Source: Zwartia hollandica
GTDB lineage: Bacteria > Pseudomonadota > Gammaproteobacteria > Burkholderiales > Burkholderiaceae_B
NCBI RefSeq assembly: GCF_019923725.1
Contig: NZ_JAHXRI010000004.1
Coordinates: forward strand, 124,001 to 188,000
Length of the DNA stretch: 64,000 nt
Direction of reading: 5' to 3'
In this document: positions 35,889-43,991 of the stretch, one piece after another
Layout: every line of letters begins with the position of its first letter
Numbering within the stretch: position 1 is the stretch's first letter
Position numbers and translations under genes: made by a program
The notes under the pieces: model-generated
Told to the model about the DNA's origin: nothing
Databases searched by the model: none
The model's input: only the letters and a program-made list of their open reading frames with translations

Positions 35889-36631
35889 TCATGAAAATCC
35901 TTTTGATTAATCCAAATACGAGCCAGCATGTGACCGAGCGCATGCGAGCCAACGCCCAGCAGGCTGTGGGTGAGGCGGCGACAATTCATGCCTTTACCGC
36001 GCAATCGGGCCCGGCGATTATTAGTAGTCGTTCAGAGAATGCGATTGCTTTGGCCGAGATGCTCCGATTAGCGGCGTGTCATCAGGACGGGCATGATGCA
36101 CTCATGCTTGGAGTGTCGATTGACACGGGCCTGCAAGCGCTGCGAGAGATGTTGGATATCCCGGTGGTGGGAATGGCGGAGGCTGCACTGCTCACGGCTA
36201 GTATGTTGGGTGGGAAAATCGGTTGTTTAACGCTTGGTGCTGCGATGGTGCCGGTCTATGAAGAACTGACTGCTAGTTACGGCTTGTCCTCGCGCGTATC
36301 AAAATGGCGTGCGATAGAGGTGCCTAGTGCTTTTAAAGTGACGGATGCCGATCCAGTAGTCGAGCGAGCTTTGATTGAAGCCTCAAAGCAATTGGTGCAA
36401 CAGGATGGTTCAGACGTCATTATTCTGTGCGGTGCGGTGCTTGCTGGCTACGCACGACAAGTCTCAACAGCGGTTGGCGTTCCTGTTGTTGATCCGGCTC
36501 AAGCCGCCGCACTACAAGCGCTGACGTTGGCGAGAATGCGGCCGGCTAAGCAGGTTAGTGGAAGCTTCGCACGCCCGAAGGGTCGACTATTTTCTGGAAT
36601 CGATCCTGATATTGCCGCGTTATATAAATAG
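35885..36631 (+). CDS. Asp/Glu/hydantoin racemase family protein (second copy)
   Basis: The 248-residue protein shares the layout MKILLINPNTSQHVTERM, LMLGVSIDTGL near 73-83 and DVIILCGAVLAGYA near 177-190 with the protein at 31960-32742, but the two are distant. The first canonical Cys position appears to be Val77. A Cys is present near the second (Cys182), but shifted by one place relative to the usual loop by eye. The start may be ATG 35885, overlapping the regulator stop, or ATG 35891. It is probably involved in isomerising or processing the ring-opened product; activity is uncertain. Confidence 0.78.
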   Translation: MIMKILLINPNTSQHVTERMRANAQQAVGEAATIHAFTAQSGPAIISSRSENAIALAEMLRLAACHQDGHDALMLGVSIDTGLQALREMLDIPVVGMAEAALLTASMLGGKIGCLTLGAAMVPVYEELTASYGLSSRVSKWRAIEVPSAFKVTDADPVVERALIEASKQLVQQDGSDVIILCGAVLAGYARQVSTAVGVPVVDPAQAAALQALTLARMRPAKQVSGSFARPKGRLFSGIDPDIAALYK

Positions 36632-36664
36632 CAATCAGACAAGCGTAGAGGTCATGAGGAGCGC

Positions 36665-37567
36665 ATGATGGATCGTAGAGATTTGTATGGGTACCGAGAC
36701 CAACGTCCACAGGCACAATGGCCTGGTGGTGCAAGCGTTGCGCTGAACTTTGTGCTCAACGTAGAAGAGGGCGCGGAGTTGAGTCTCGCTGATGGTGATG
36801 CATCTAACGAGCCTATGCATGAGGTCACTAGCAAGGTCACGACCGAACCGGATTTGTGTCGGGAGTCGCATTTTGAGTTTGGCTTGCGAACAGCCTACTG
36901 GCGCGTATTGCGTGAGTTTGATGAAGCTGGTCTGCCCTGTACCCTAAACGTGTGCGGACGCGTGGCAGAGCGCACCCCAGCGTTGTTAAAAGAGGCCGTC
37001 GGCCGCGGCCATGATGTTTGTGCGCATGGTTGGCTCTGGCAATCGCCGGCTGGCATGAATAGAACTCAAGAGCGTGCCATGATGCTCAAAACTTTGGATG
37101 CGATCGAGCTTGCGAGTGGGGTGCGACCCACAGGCTGGCATTGCAAATCAACGCCAACGGTCAACACGCGCGAACTCGCGTGCGAACTTGGTCTGCTGTA
37201 TGACAGTGACGCCTACAACGACGAGCTACCTTATTGGGCCCCCATCGGGCAGGGACAGGCACTCGTCTTGCCGTATCAGTTTGATACCAATGACATGCGT
37301 TTTTTTGGTGAGTCTCCCGCCTTTGTACAGGGGCGCGATTTTTCAAACTATGTGATCGAGACGCTTAAGCGCCTACTGTACGAGGGTGACAAGTGGCAGT
37401 CTCAGTCGATGCTGACCGTTGGGCTACATCTGCGCATTATTGGCAGGCCTGGGCGGGTGCAGGCGTTGCATGACATTCTTAACTTTGTCCGCAGTGATGC
37501 GCGTATTTGGACGACGACTCGTACATCTATTGCGCAACACTGGCTATCGCATCACCCAGTTCGCTAG
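36665..37567 (+). CDS. Polysaccharide deacetylase-fold hydrolase, PuuE allantoinase / cyclic imidase type
   Basis: The 300-residue protein has the NodB-like barrel of the PuuE group. It begins GYRDQRPQAQWPGGASVALNFVLNVEEGAE, where carbohydrate deacetylases have an Asp-Asp metal pair, and HDVCAHGWLW carries the His motif. The SESHFEFG-like ESHFEFGLRTAYWR segment is typical. Enzymes of this group hydrolyse allantoin or cyclic imides, not sugars. With the hydantoinase this suggests that two types of cyclic amide are opened here. GGAG lies before the ATG pair at 36665/36668. Its stop overlaps the convergent gene by four bases. Confidence 0.85.
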   Translation: MMDRRDLYGYRDQRPQAQWPGGASVALNFVLNVEEGAELSLADGDASNEPMHEVTSKVTTEPDLCRESHFEFGLRTAYWRVLREFDEAGLPCTLNVCGRVAERTPALLKEAVGRGHDVCAHGWLWQSPAGMNRTQERAMMLKTLDAIELASGVRPTGWHCKSTPTVNTRELACELGLLYDSDAYNDELPYWAPIGQGQALVLPYQFDTNDMRFFGESPAFVQGRDFSNYVIETLKRLLYEGDKWQSQSMLTVGLHLRIIGRPGRVQALHDILNFVRSDARIWTTTRTSIAQHWLSHHPVR

Positions 37568-38355
37568 GGTTTGACGCGCGGGAACCGTTCAATGAGTCTA
37601 GCGCGCCAGGCGGCGTTAGGCTTTAGTAGCTTATGCAGTGCTGTCGTGTCATCTTCGGCACCTTTAGCCATCTGATTGATTTGCCAAGCCATACAGAAAT
37701 TTGAAGAGATCGCGGGCATTCCTAAATCAGACAATGTCATGATCGGACCGAGAGTGGGCATACCTGCGCCCGCTAGCAAGATGAGGTCTGGCTTGTGCAC
37801 GAGTAGTCGCTTCGCAGCATCCAGTACTGACGCATTGCGCATGGTGTAAATGTTGTGAAATCCACCTGGTGTTTCAGGCCCGTCGATGGCGCAAATCTCT
37901 ACACCACAGCGTTTCCAGTACGTCGCACTTTTTTGTGTCAACCAGTCAGGGTAGGGGCTCACCAACCCGATTCGCTTTGCATTAAGGCATGCGAAAGCTC
38001 TGCGAATTGATTGTGCCGCCGAGACCACTGGATACCCATAACGTGTGCTTAACGCAGCGAAATGTGCATCTTCTTGCTCAGGCGTGAGGTGATAGGTTGA
38101 GCCGGTAATCAGGAAGCCCAGACCACTGAGTGGTGCGTTAGAGAATGTTGATACAAATCCATCGATGCCCGTCAAGAAGTCTTCGAGCCGTTCCTTCATT
38201 TCTGGTTGCGGGCTTGTCAGACGCCCAGTCAGTAGGGCAATATCCGTATCAAGCAGTGCCTGCACCTCTGGTTCGGCCGTTGTGTTGGCTTGAGGTACGA
38301 GTAACCCTAAGGTTCCTCGGGCGCCGTATTCGACTTCATCGGTTAATGTAGGCAT
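37564..38355 (-). CDS. Maleate isomerase / arylmalonate decarboxylase-like protein lacking both active-site cysteines
   Basis: The 263-residue protein has LGLLVPQANTTAEPEVQALL at the N-terminus, which marks the maleate isomerase/AMDase group. The loops that hold the two catalytic cysteines read FLITGSTYHL (about 81-90) and LILLAGAGM (about 191-199), with Gly85 and Ala195 where Cys is expected. It may bind a similar acid without isomerising it, or use other residues. It converges on the PuuE-like gene (4-bp overlap) and diverges from the Bug receptor gene with only 16 bp between start codons. Confidence 0.72.
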   Translation of the reverse strand: MPTLTDEVEYGARGTLGLLVPQANTTAEPEVQALLDTDIALLTGRLTSPQPEMKERLEDFLTGIDGFVSTFSNAPLSGLGFLITGSTYHLTPEQEDAHFAALSTRYGYPVVSAAQSIRRAFACLNAKRIGLVSPYPDWLTQKSATYWKRCGVEICAIDGPETPGGFHNIYTMRNASVLDAAKRLLVHKPDLILLAGAGMPTLGPIMTLSDLGMPAISSNFCMAWQINQMAKGAEDDTTALHKLLKPNAAWRARLIERFPRVKP

Positions 38356-38371
38356 TTAGGAGACTCTCGAA

Positions 38372-39337
38372 ATGAAAAAAATAATTATGTGTACGGTCGC
38401 TGCGCTCGGTGCACTGCTGGCTGCCACAGCTACGGCCCAAACCTGGCCTTCCAAACCCATTCGTTTGATCAATCCGTACGCTCCGGGTGGCTTTGGGGAC
38501 ACAGTGGCCCGGCCGATGTTTGATCAGTTGGCGCAGTCACTTGGGCAACCCATCATAGTTGAAAGCCAGGCGGGCGCCAACGGCACACTGGCGTCGAACG
38601 TCGTTGCCAAAGCGGCACCGGATGGTTACACGATACTGATTGCAAACCTTGGGCCGATCGCGATGAATCCGGTGTTGTATCCCGCGACCACAGCCGATCC
38701 ACTAAAAGTCTTTGTTCCGATCACGCAATTGGTGTCGGGGCCGCTTGTGATCCTCGCACATCCCGATTTTCCCGCCAAGACCTTGCAGGAGCTGATGGAC
38801 TACGCGCGCGCTAATCCCGGCAAAGTGAGCTATGGCTCGGTCGGCCCCGGCAGTACGACGCATCTAGCGGGCGAACTACTCGCGCTTAAGGGTAAGTTAG
38901 ATTTATTGCATGTTCCGTTTAAGGGGGCTGCACCCGTCATTACCAACTTGCTAGGTAAACAAGTCGATATCGGGATTGTGAATATCTCTCTGGCCAAGCC
39001 ACACATTGATGCCGGTCGACTACGACCCATTGCGGTGACCACGCTCAAACGCTCTAGCATTTTTCCTGCAGTGCCCACGGTCGCTGAGGCGCTACCAGGG
39101 TTTGAGGTGAATCCCTGGTGGGGGCTGATGGCCCCGGTTGGAACACCCAGTCAGGTCATTACACGGGTCGAGCAAGAGATGATTCGTATTCTAAAAATTC
39201 CCGCGATCGCAGCAAAGTTACGTGAGAGCGGCTTGGAGCCTGAGGGAACCACGGCGTCAGCGTACGGCAAAGTGATTGCGGCGGACATCGATCAGTGGCG
39301 CGAGGTTGTGAAAGCGAACAAGATCTCCTTGCAATGA
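38372..39337 (+). CDS. Bug/TctC family solute receptor
   Basis: Periplasmic binding protein of the tripartite tricarboxylate transporter receptor family, 321 residues, with a signal peptide ending ATATAQ. Family marks are WPSKPIRLINPYAPGG, ESQAGANGTLASNVVAKAAPDGYTI and VPFKGAAPVITNLLG. No TctA or TctB membrane gene is near, as is usual for Bug proteins of Alcaligenaceae. GGAG precedes the ATG. It follows the catabolic cluster and may bind one of its substrates or serve as a sensor input; the ligand is unknown. Confidence 0.9.
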   Translation: MKKIIMCTVAALGALLAATATAQTWPSKPIRLINPYAPGGFGDTVARPMFDQLAQSLGQPIIVESQAGANGTLASNVVAKAAPDGYTILIANLGPIAMNPVLYPATTADPLKVFVPITQLVSGPLVILAHPDFPAKTLQELMDYARANPGKVSYGSVGPGSTTHLAGELLALKGKLDLLHVPFKGAAPVITNLLGKQVDIGIVNISLAKPHIDAGRLRPIAVTTLKRSSIFPAVPTVAEALPGFEVNPWWGLMAPVGTPSQVITRVEQEMIRILKIPAIAAKLRESGLEPEGTTASAYGKVIAADIDQWREVVKANKISLQ

Positions 39338-39347
39338 TTCGCGCGCG

Positions 39348-40697
39348 CTACTTTTTAAACCATGTCCCCATGGCCACTGCGTAAAGGATGATTGCGCCGT
39401 AAAGAAACATGGCGATCGCAGAGATGGCATAGAACCAGGTGAGTGACCCACCCAAGTGGAGCACCCACCAGCCGCCCAGTACTGCGATCGCGATTCGAAC
39501 CCCACCTGCTGCCAAGGGCCAGACGAGCTTGCGTGCGCCCTGCGATGCAAAATAAAGCGTGAAGCCTAGACCAAAGAATCCGAAGACTGGTCCGACGATT
39601 TGTAGGTAGATCACGCCTGTTTCGACCATTGCTGGTTCGGTGCCAAAGAGATTCATCCAGGCGTAGGGCCAAAATGCAGCACTCAGGCCAATGATTTCTG
39701 CCACGACAAAGGCCATGGCACCACCCGTTAATGCGATGCGCAGCGCGCGCTCCGGTTGGCCTGCACCAAGGTTCGAGGCCACCATTGCAACGAGTGGTGC
39801 ACCGATGCCGAAGGCAACGGGAAAAATCAGATATTCGAGTCTGGCCGCCGTGCCGTAGCCTGCCAAGGCGATTGTTCCAGCATACGCACCGATCAGTGCC
39901 GTCGTGGAGGCAATCAAGCCATTGGTGAGCAGCGGGTTGATTATTGCAAAGCCACCTACGCCAAGGATGTTGCGCATGGGGGCCCACGATATGCTGCCGA
40001 GCTCGAGCCGAGCGAGACTTCTACCGCTTACGCAATACCAAAGAAGAATCGCGCAGCCAACACCGAAATAAATCATCAGTGCCCAGCCCGCTCCTGCAAT
40101 GCCTAGGGCTGGCACGGGGCCCCAGCCAAAGATGAGGCCAGCCGAAACAGGCACCAGCGCAATGGCACCACCACAGATGACAGCGCCCGGGATCATCATG
40201 TTGCCCGTGCCCCGAATTGCGCTGGCTAACGCGTTCATGATCCACATCAACGTTAACGCGCAGTAGGCAATGCCCGAATACGTCATTGCTGCCTCTAAGG
40301 CAGCGCCACTTGCACCCATTAACGTGAACACGGGTTCGCGAAAGATCCACAGTGTGGCTGAACAGAGCACACCAAGCCCAGCGGTTAAGACAACGGCATG
40401 AAGCACCAGGCGATTGGCAAGTGCCTGATCACCCGCGCCGAGTGCGCGCGCCACTGCGGCAGAGATCCCGCCACCCATGGCGCCTTGTGACATGCTTTGC
40501 ATCAGCATAAGGATGGGCATGACTAGCGCCGCACCCGCTAAGGCGTCAACACCTAGGTGTGAGATGAACCAGGTCTCCAGTAAGACGGTGCTGGATTGGG
40601 CCACCATCATTAACAGATTGGGCCAGGCAAGCCCAAGCAGCGTCAAAAAGATTGGCCCGCTCAGCATTGCCTGCAGGCGGGCATCACGCTTACTCAT
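39348..40697 (-). CDS. MATE family multidrug/metabolite exporter
   Basis: A 449-residue membrane protein with about 12 predicted helices in two similar halves, starting MSKRDARLQAMLSGP and containing the MATE-type GLAWPNLLMMVAQSSTVLLETWFISHLG segment. The start at 40697 is chosen because its ATG overlaps the TGA of the dehydrogenase gene (ATGA); an upstream in-frame start at 40742 would overlap further. It probably exports a cationic or organic compound using Na+ or H+. It is coupled to the dehydrogenase gene in a two-gene operon. Confidence 0.9.
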   Translation of the reverse strand: MSKRDARLQAMLSGPIFLTLLGLAWPNLLMMVAQSSTVLLETWFISHLGVDALAGAALVMPILMLMQSMSQGAMGGGISAAVARALGAGDQALANRLVLHAVVLTAGLGVLCSATLWIFREPVFTLMGASGAALEAAMTYSGIAYCALTLMWIMNALASAIRGTGNMMIPGAVICGGAIALVPVSAGLIFGWGPVPALGIAGAGWALMIYFGVGCAILLWYCVSGRSLARLELGSISWAPMRNILGVGGFAIINPLLTNGLIASTTALIGAYAGTIALAGYGTAARLEYLIFPVAFGIGAPLVAMVASNLGAGQPERALRIALTGGAMAFVVAEIIGLSAAFWPYAWMNLFGTEPAMVETGVIYLQIVGPVFGFFGLGFTLYFASQGARKLVWPLAAGGVRIAIAVLGGWWVLHLGGSLTWFYAISAIAMFLYGAIILYAVAMGTWFKK

Positions 40698-41563
40698 TTG
40701 CCGGATTGCACGCGGCGCTGTCGTTGCATCAGGCTGCACCAATCTGCGTTCTCGAGGCCCATGGCCGATACGTCCGACAGAAGTTGTGCAACCAGTCCCG
40801 TGACAGGGAGCGACACATCCGCACGGCGTGCTTCGTCCATGACCAAGCCTAGGTCTTTACGCATTAGGGTCGTTGAGAAACCAAAATCAAACTTTCCCTC
40901 AATCATGGTCTCAGCGCGGTTTTCCATCATCCAGGAGGTCGACGAGCCTTTGAGCATGACGTCCAGGACCTTGCGCGGATCGAGTCCGTTATGCTCGGCA
41001 AAAGCAAGACCTTCTGCCAGTGCTTGGCCAATGCCGGCAACACATATTTGGTTAGACATTTTGGTGAGCTGCCCCGCTCCTGGCTCGCCGATCAAGGAGC
41101 AGCGCTGAGCGTAGGCGGCCATGACGGGTTCGACGACCTTCCAGGCAACGGGGTCTGCGCCAGCCATGATGGCCAAGGTGCCTTTCTCTGCTCCGACCGT
41201 ACCGCCCGAGACGGGTGCGTCAATAAAGTGGCGTCCTTCAGCAGCAGCGATTTTGGCCAAGCGTCTGGCGATTTCAGCTGAGGTGGTTGAGTGGTCAACC
41301 CAGATGGCGCCGGGTGCCAGGGTGGGTTGGGCTAGTTCCCAGACGGCGGAGAGCGCCGCATCGGCAGGTAAGGAGGTCATCACGAGCTCTGCACGTATGA
41401 CCGCTTCGGCAATCGATGCGGCTGCGTGGCCGCCAAAGGCCTTCGCCCAGTCTGCGGGCAAGGTGGGTGAGGTGTCGTAGACAGATAAGGTGTGACCCGC
41501 ACGCTGCAGATGTGCTGCCATATGCCAACCCATTCGTCCCAGGCCAATAAATGCGATCTTCAT
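40694..41563 (-). CDS. NAD(P)-dependent beta-hydroxyacid dehydrogenase (3-hydroxyisobutyrate dehydrogenase family)
   Basis: The 289-residue enzyme shows the Rossmann motif FIGLGRMGWHMAAHLQRAGH, the substrate motif DAPVSGGTVGAEKGTLAIMAGAD, the catalytic lysine in KMSNQ (K168) and the cofactor-side GLDPRKVLDV. Family members oxidise 3-hydroxyisobutyrate or reduce tartronate semialdehyde; the exact substrate is not visible. It is first in an operon with the MATE gene. Confidence 0.88.
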   Translation of the reverse strand: MKIAFIGLGRMGWHMAAHLQRAGHTLSVYDTSPTLPADWAKAFGGHAAASIAEAVIRAELVMTSLPADAALSAVWELAQPTLAPGAIWVDHSTTSAEIARRLAKIAAAEGRHFIDAPVSGGTVGAEKGTLAIMAGADPVAWKVVEPVMAAYAQRCSLIGEPGAGQLTKMSNQICVAGIGQALAEGLAFAEHNGLDPRKVLDVMLKGSSTSWMMENRAETMIEGKFDFGFSTTLMRKDLGLVMDEARRADVSLPVTGLVAQLLSDVSAMGLENADWCSLMQRQRRVQSGK

Positions 41564-41776
41564 AGCAGTCTCTCAAAGCGATCAGGTAAACCAAGATGAT
41601 AGTAGGGTTAGTAGGGTGAGCAAGCGAGAAAGTATAGGAAACAGACTTTTTTAAACCGTTTGTGCTTATATTTCTTTTGGTTATAAGAAGATGATAAAAA
41701 TATCCTTTTGTGCAAGTTGTTTTATGGGCACAATCGACACACTGTTTTTTAATTTCCCCTATGTAGCAGCCAAAAA
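41564..41776 (+). promoter_or_regulatory. Divergent control region between dehydrogenase and rhodanese genes
   Basis: This 213-bp gap is AT-rich in its right half (about 41640-41760), with stretches such as TTATATTTCTTTTGG and GATAAAAATATCC. Promoters for both directions must lie here. No convincing -35/-10 pair, palindrome or terminator was found. Confidence 0.3.
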
Positions 41777-42709
41777 ATGAAAAAAATTGCATTAGCCGTC
41801 ATGGCATTGTTTGCCTCTTTTTCTGTCTGGGCAGCAGAGCCCTTGCTCAATCCTCAAGCGGTAAAAGCTGCACAAGCGGACGCGAAGACGCGAGTATTGG
41901 ATATTCGCGATCCGAAGTCCTACGCTGCGAATCACATCCCTGGTGCATTAAATGCGCCGTATGGGTCATGGCGCGGTCCTGAATCCAATCCAGGCGAGCT
42001 ACCGAGCGTGGAAAAACTTGCCGCGAATGTGCAGCGTTTGGGTATCACGCCTGACACCCACGTGATCGTGGTGTCTAGCGGCGCAAACGATACGGACTTC
42101 GGTGCGGCTGCTCGGGTGTATTGGACACTCAAGGTACTGGGTGTCAAAAACCTGTCGGTCTTGAATGGGGGACTCAAAGCATGGCAGGCAGCGGGATTAT
42201 CGTTAGATAACCAACCCGTGAGCGTACAGCCCAGCACGTTCTCCCCAAAGATCGATCAAAGCATGATTGCAACGCGTGAGGACGTGATCAACAGCACCAA
42301 AACCGGTAAGACGTTGCTGGTTGATGCGCGTCCAGCAGCTTTTTATGATGGTTCAACACGTCACCAAGTCGCAAAGACACCCGGCACACTTAAGGGCGCG
42401 GTAAACGTTGAGCACTCCACCTGGTTCGAGCCAAAGAGCTCATTGGTTGTGTCGGCGAGTGAAGCCAAGAAACTTGCCGCAGCAACTCCTTTGAAAGACG
42501 ATACCGAGACGATCTCGTTCTGTAACACTGGGCACTGGGCGGCGACAAACTGGTTTGTCATGTCAGAACTCGTTGGGCAAAAGAACGTGAAGTTGTATGC
42601 TGGTTCGATGGTGGACTGGACGCGCTCAGACAGTCCCTTGCCGATGGATAACGTGCCTAATCGTGTTAGACAGTTGTTAATTGATTTTCAGCTCTACACC
42701 TCGAAGTAA
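41777..42709 (+). CDS. Periplasmic thiosulfate sulfurtransferase (two rhodanese domains)
   Basis: Signal peptide (cut near SVWA-AEP) followed by two rhodanese domains, 310 residues. The N-terminal domain has VVSSGANDTDFGAA where a catalytic loop would be and no Cys, as in inactive first domains. The second has the active loop FCNTGHWAATNW with Cys249. The enzyme transfers sulfur from thiosulfate or 3-mercaptopyruvate to an acceptor in the periplasm. It lies six bases before a YeeE/YedE transporter gene, so it may deliver or trim sulfur for uptake. Confidence 0.9.
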   Translation: MKKIALAVMALFASFSVWAAEPLLNPQAVKAAQADAKTRVLDIRDPKSYAANHIPGALNAPYGSWRGPESNPGELPSVEKLAANVQRLGITPDTHVIVVSSGANDTDFGAAARVYWTLKVLGVKNLSVLNGGLKAWQAAGLSLDNQPVSVQPSTFSPKIDQSMIATREDVINSTKTGKTLLVDARPAAFYDGSTRHQVAKTPGTLKGAVNVEHSTWFEPKSSLVVSASEAKKLAAATPLKDDTETISFCNTGHWAATNWFVMSELVGQKNVKLYAGSMVDWTRSDSPLPMDNVPNRVRQLLIDFQLYTSK

Positions 42710-42715
42710 TTTTGT

Positions 42716-43789
42716 ATGAAACGTCTGCCACTGAGTTTTGCGCTTCTCGCTTTTTTTGTTTACTTAGCACTAAGTGTCTCAATTCGGCAGGCGGTTTTGT
42801 TCTTGGTTGGGATTGGAATGGGTGCCGCACTGGCGGGCGCCCGTTTTGGTTTTACGACGGGATGGCGGCAGCTCCTTGAGCAGCGTGATCCACGTGGAGT
42901 GACTGGTCAACTCGTGTTGTTGGCGCTTGCCTCGGTCTTATGTTTGCCTCTTCTTTCCCAGTACCCTGAGCTCACCGCAGCCCTGGGGCCACCCAGCGTC
43001 AGCTTATTGATTGGCGCTTTTGTGTTTGGCTTAACCATGCAAATCGCGGATGGCTGTGGCTCAGGCACCTTATACAAGGCGGGTCTGGGGATACCCCTCA
43101 ATATGGGCATCCTTCCTTTGTTTGCGTTTGGAAGCTTTTTAGGTTCGGTGCACGTGGGTGACTGGTTAAGTCTCGGGCAACTCGAGCCGATTGGTCTGGT
43201 GGCCGTTTTTGGTGGTTCCCAGGCTTTGCTCATCACGCTCGCGGGTTTGCTTGTTGCTGGCTTGCTAGTGCGCGCGTGGGTCGGACCTGGACGCGCTTGG
43301 TGGGATCGCAAGTGGTTGTTGGGCGCCGTGGCCTTAGCTGTCTTGGCTGCACTTAACCTTGTGATCGCAGGTCAGCCCTGGGGAGTTGTCTATGGCTTTG
43401 GTTTGTGGGCCGCAAAGATTGTGAATGCGGCGGGTTTTTTTGACCCGACCGCCAATGCGTTTTGGAGCCAAGCCGGTAACGCTCAGCGTTTGACTGAGTC
43501 TGTGCTGATGGACATCACCTCCATTACAAATATTGGTATCTTGGGTGGCGCTCTGTGGATCTCTGCCAAGGCAACGACGGCAGCACAGCCCTTGACGACT
43601 CAACAGTGGGCTGTTGGATTGCTTGCAGGATTTTTAATGGGCTATAGCTCCAGGCTGGCATTCGGCTGCAATATCGGGGCGATGCTCAGTGGTATCTCTA
43701 CGGGCAGCGTGCACGGATGGATTTGGGTGCCACTCGCTTTGATGGGCACGATGATCGGCATAAGAGTTCGCCGTCACTATCAGTTCTAG
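42716..43789 (+). CDS. YeeE/YedE family sulfur transporter (TsuA-like)
   Basis: The 357-residue membrane protein has about nine helices in two repeats. Each repeat carries a conserved Cys motif: IADGCGSGTLYKAGLGIPLN in the first half and LAFGCNIGAMLSGISTGS in the second. Such cysteines pass thiosulfate across the membrane in TsuA. The gene directly follows the periplasmic rhodanese, which supports a role in sulfur uptake. A small TM protein gene follows 15 bp downstream. No TusA-like partner was seen. Confidence 0.9.
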   Translation: MKRLPLSFALLAFFVYLALSVSIRQAVLFLVGIGMGAALAGARFGFTTGWRQLLEQRDPRGVTGQLVLLALASVLCLPLLSQYPELTAALGPPSVSLLIGAFVFGLTMQIADGCGSGTLYKAGLGIPLNMGILPLFAFGSFLGSVHVGDWLSLGQLEPIGLVAVFGGSQALLITLAGLLVAGLLVRAWVGPGRAWWDRKWLLGAVALAVLAALNLVIAGQPWGVVYGFGLWAAKIVNAAGFFDPTANAFWSQAGNAQRLTESVLMDITSITNIGILGGALWISAKATTAAQPLTTQQWAVGLLAGFLMGYSSRLAFGCNIGAMLSGISTGSVHGWIWVPLALMGTMIGIRVRRHYQF

Positions 43790-43804
43790 GTTTAGGTGAC
43801 TAAG

Positions 43805-43978
43805 ATGACGAAAGTATCCAACACAAAACTGAGCGTGGTCTTTTGGAGCGTCTTGGTGCTGTTTCTTGCGTGGGACACGGTCGTATCTGCACCGATTGAC
43901 CTACGCAATGAACCACCGCTGATCGCTGCGGGTTCAGGTAAGGCGTCCGTTGGCGGTCATTGCGCAATTGCGAAATGA
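43805..43978 (+). CDS. Small single-helix exported or membrane-anchored protein with one cysteine
   Basis: A 57-residue protein: a short basic N-terminus, one hydrophobic helix (about 8-28, LSVVFWSVLVLFLAWDTVVSA), then a 28-residue periplasmic tail ending GGHCAIAK with a single Cys. The ATG at 43805 follows an AGGTGA site by five bases. No family is recognised. It is third in the rhodanese-YeeE operon, so the Cys may take part in sulfur handling; this is a guess. Its last codons form one arm of a strong hairpin. Confidence 0.6.
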   Translation: MTKVSNTKLSVVFWSVLVLFLAWDTVVSAPIDLRNEPPLIAAGSGKASVGGHCAIAK

Positions 43979-43981
43979 CCG
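43954..43981. terminator. Near-perfect palindrome at the end of convergent genes
   Basis: CGGTCATT (43954-43961) pairs with AATGACCG (43974-43981), and the palindrome CGCAATTGCG (43963-43972) extends the stem with one G/A mismatch. It covers the stop of the small protein gene and ends 11 bases before the stop of the convergent Bug gene. There is no T tract, so it may act as a bidirectional 3'-end structure. Confidence 0.5.
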
Positions 43982-43991
43982 TTCGGGATAA

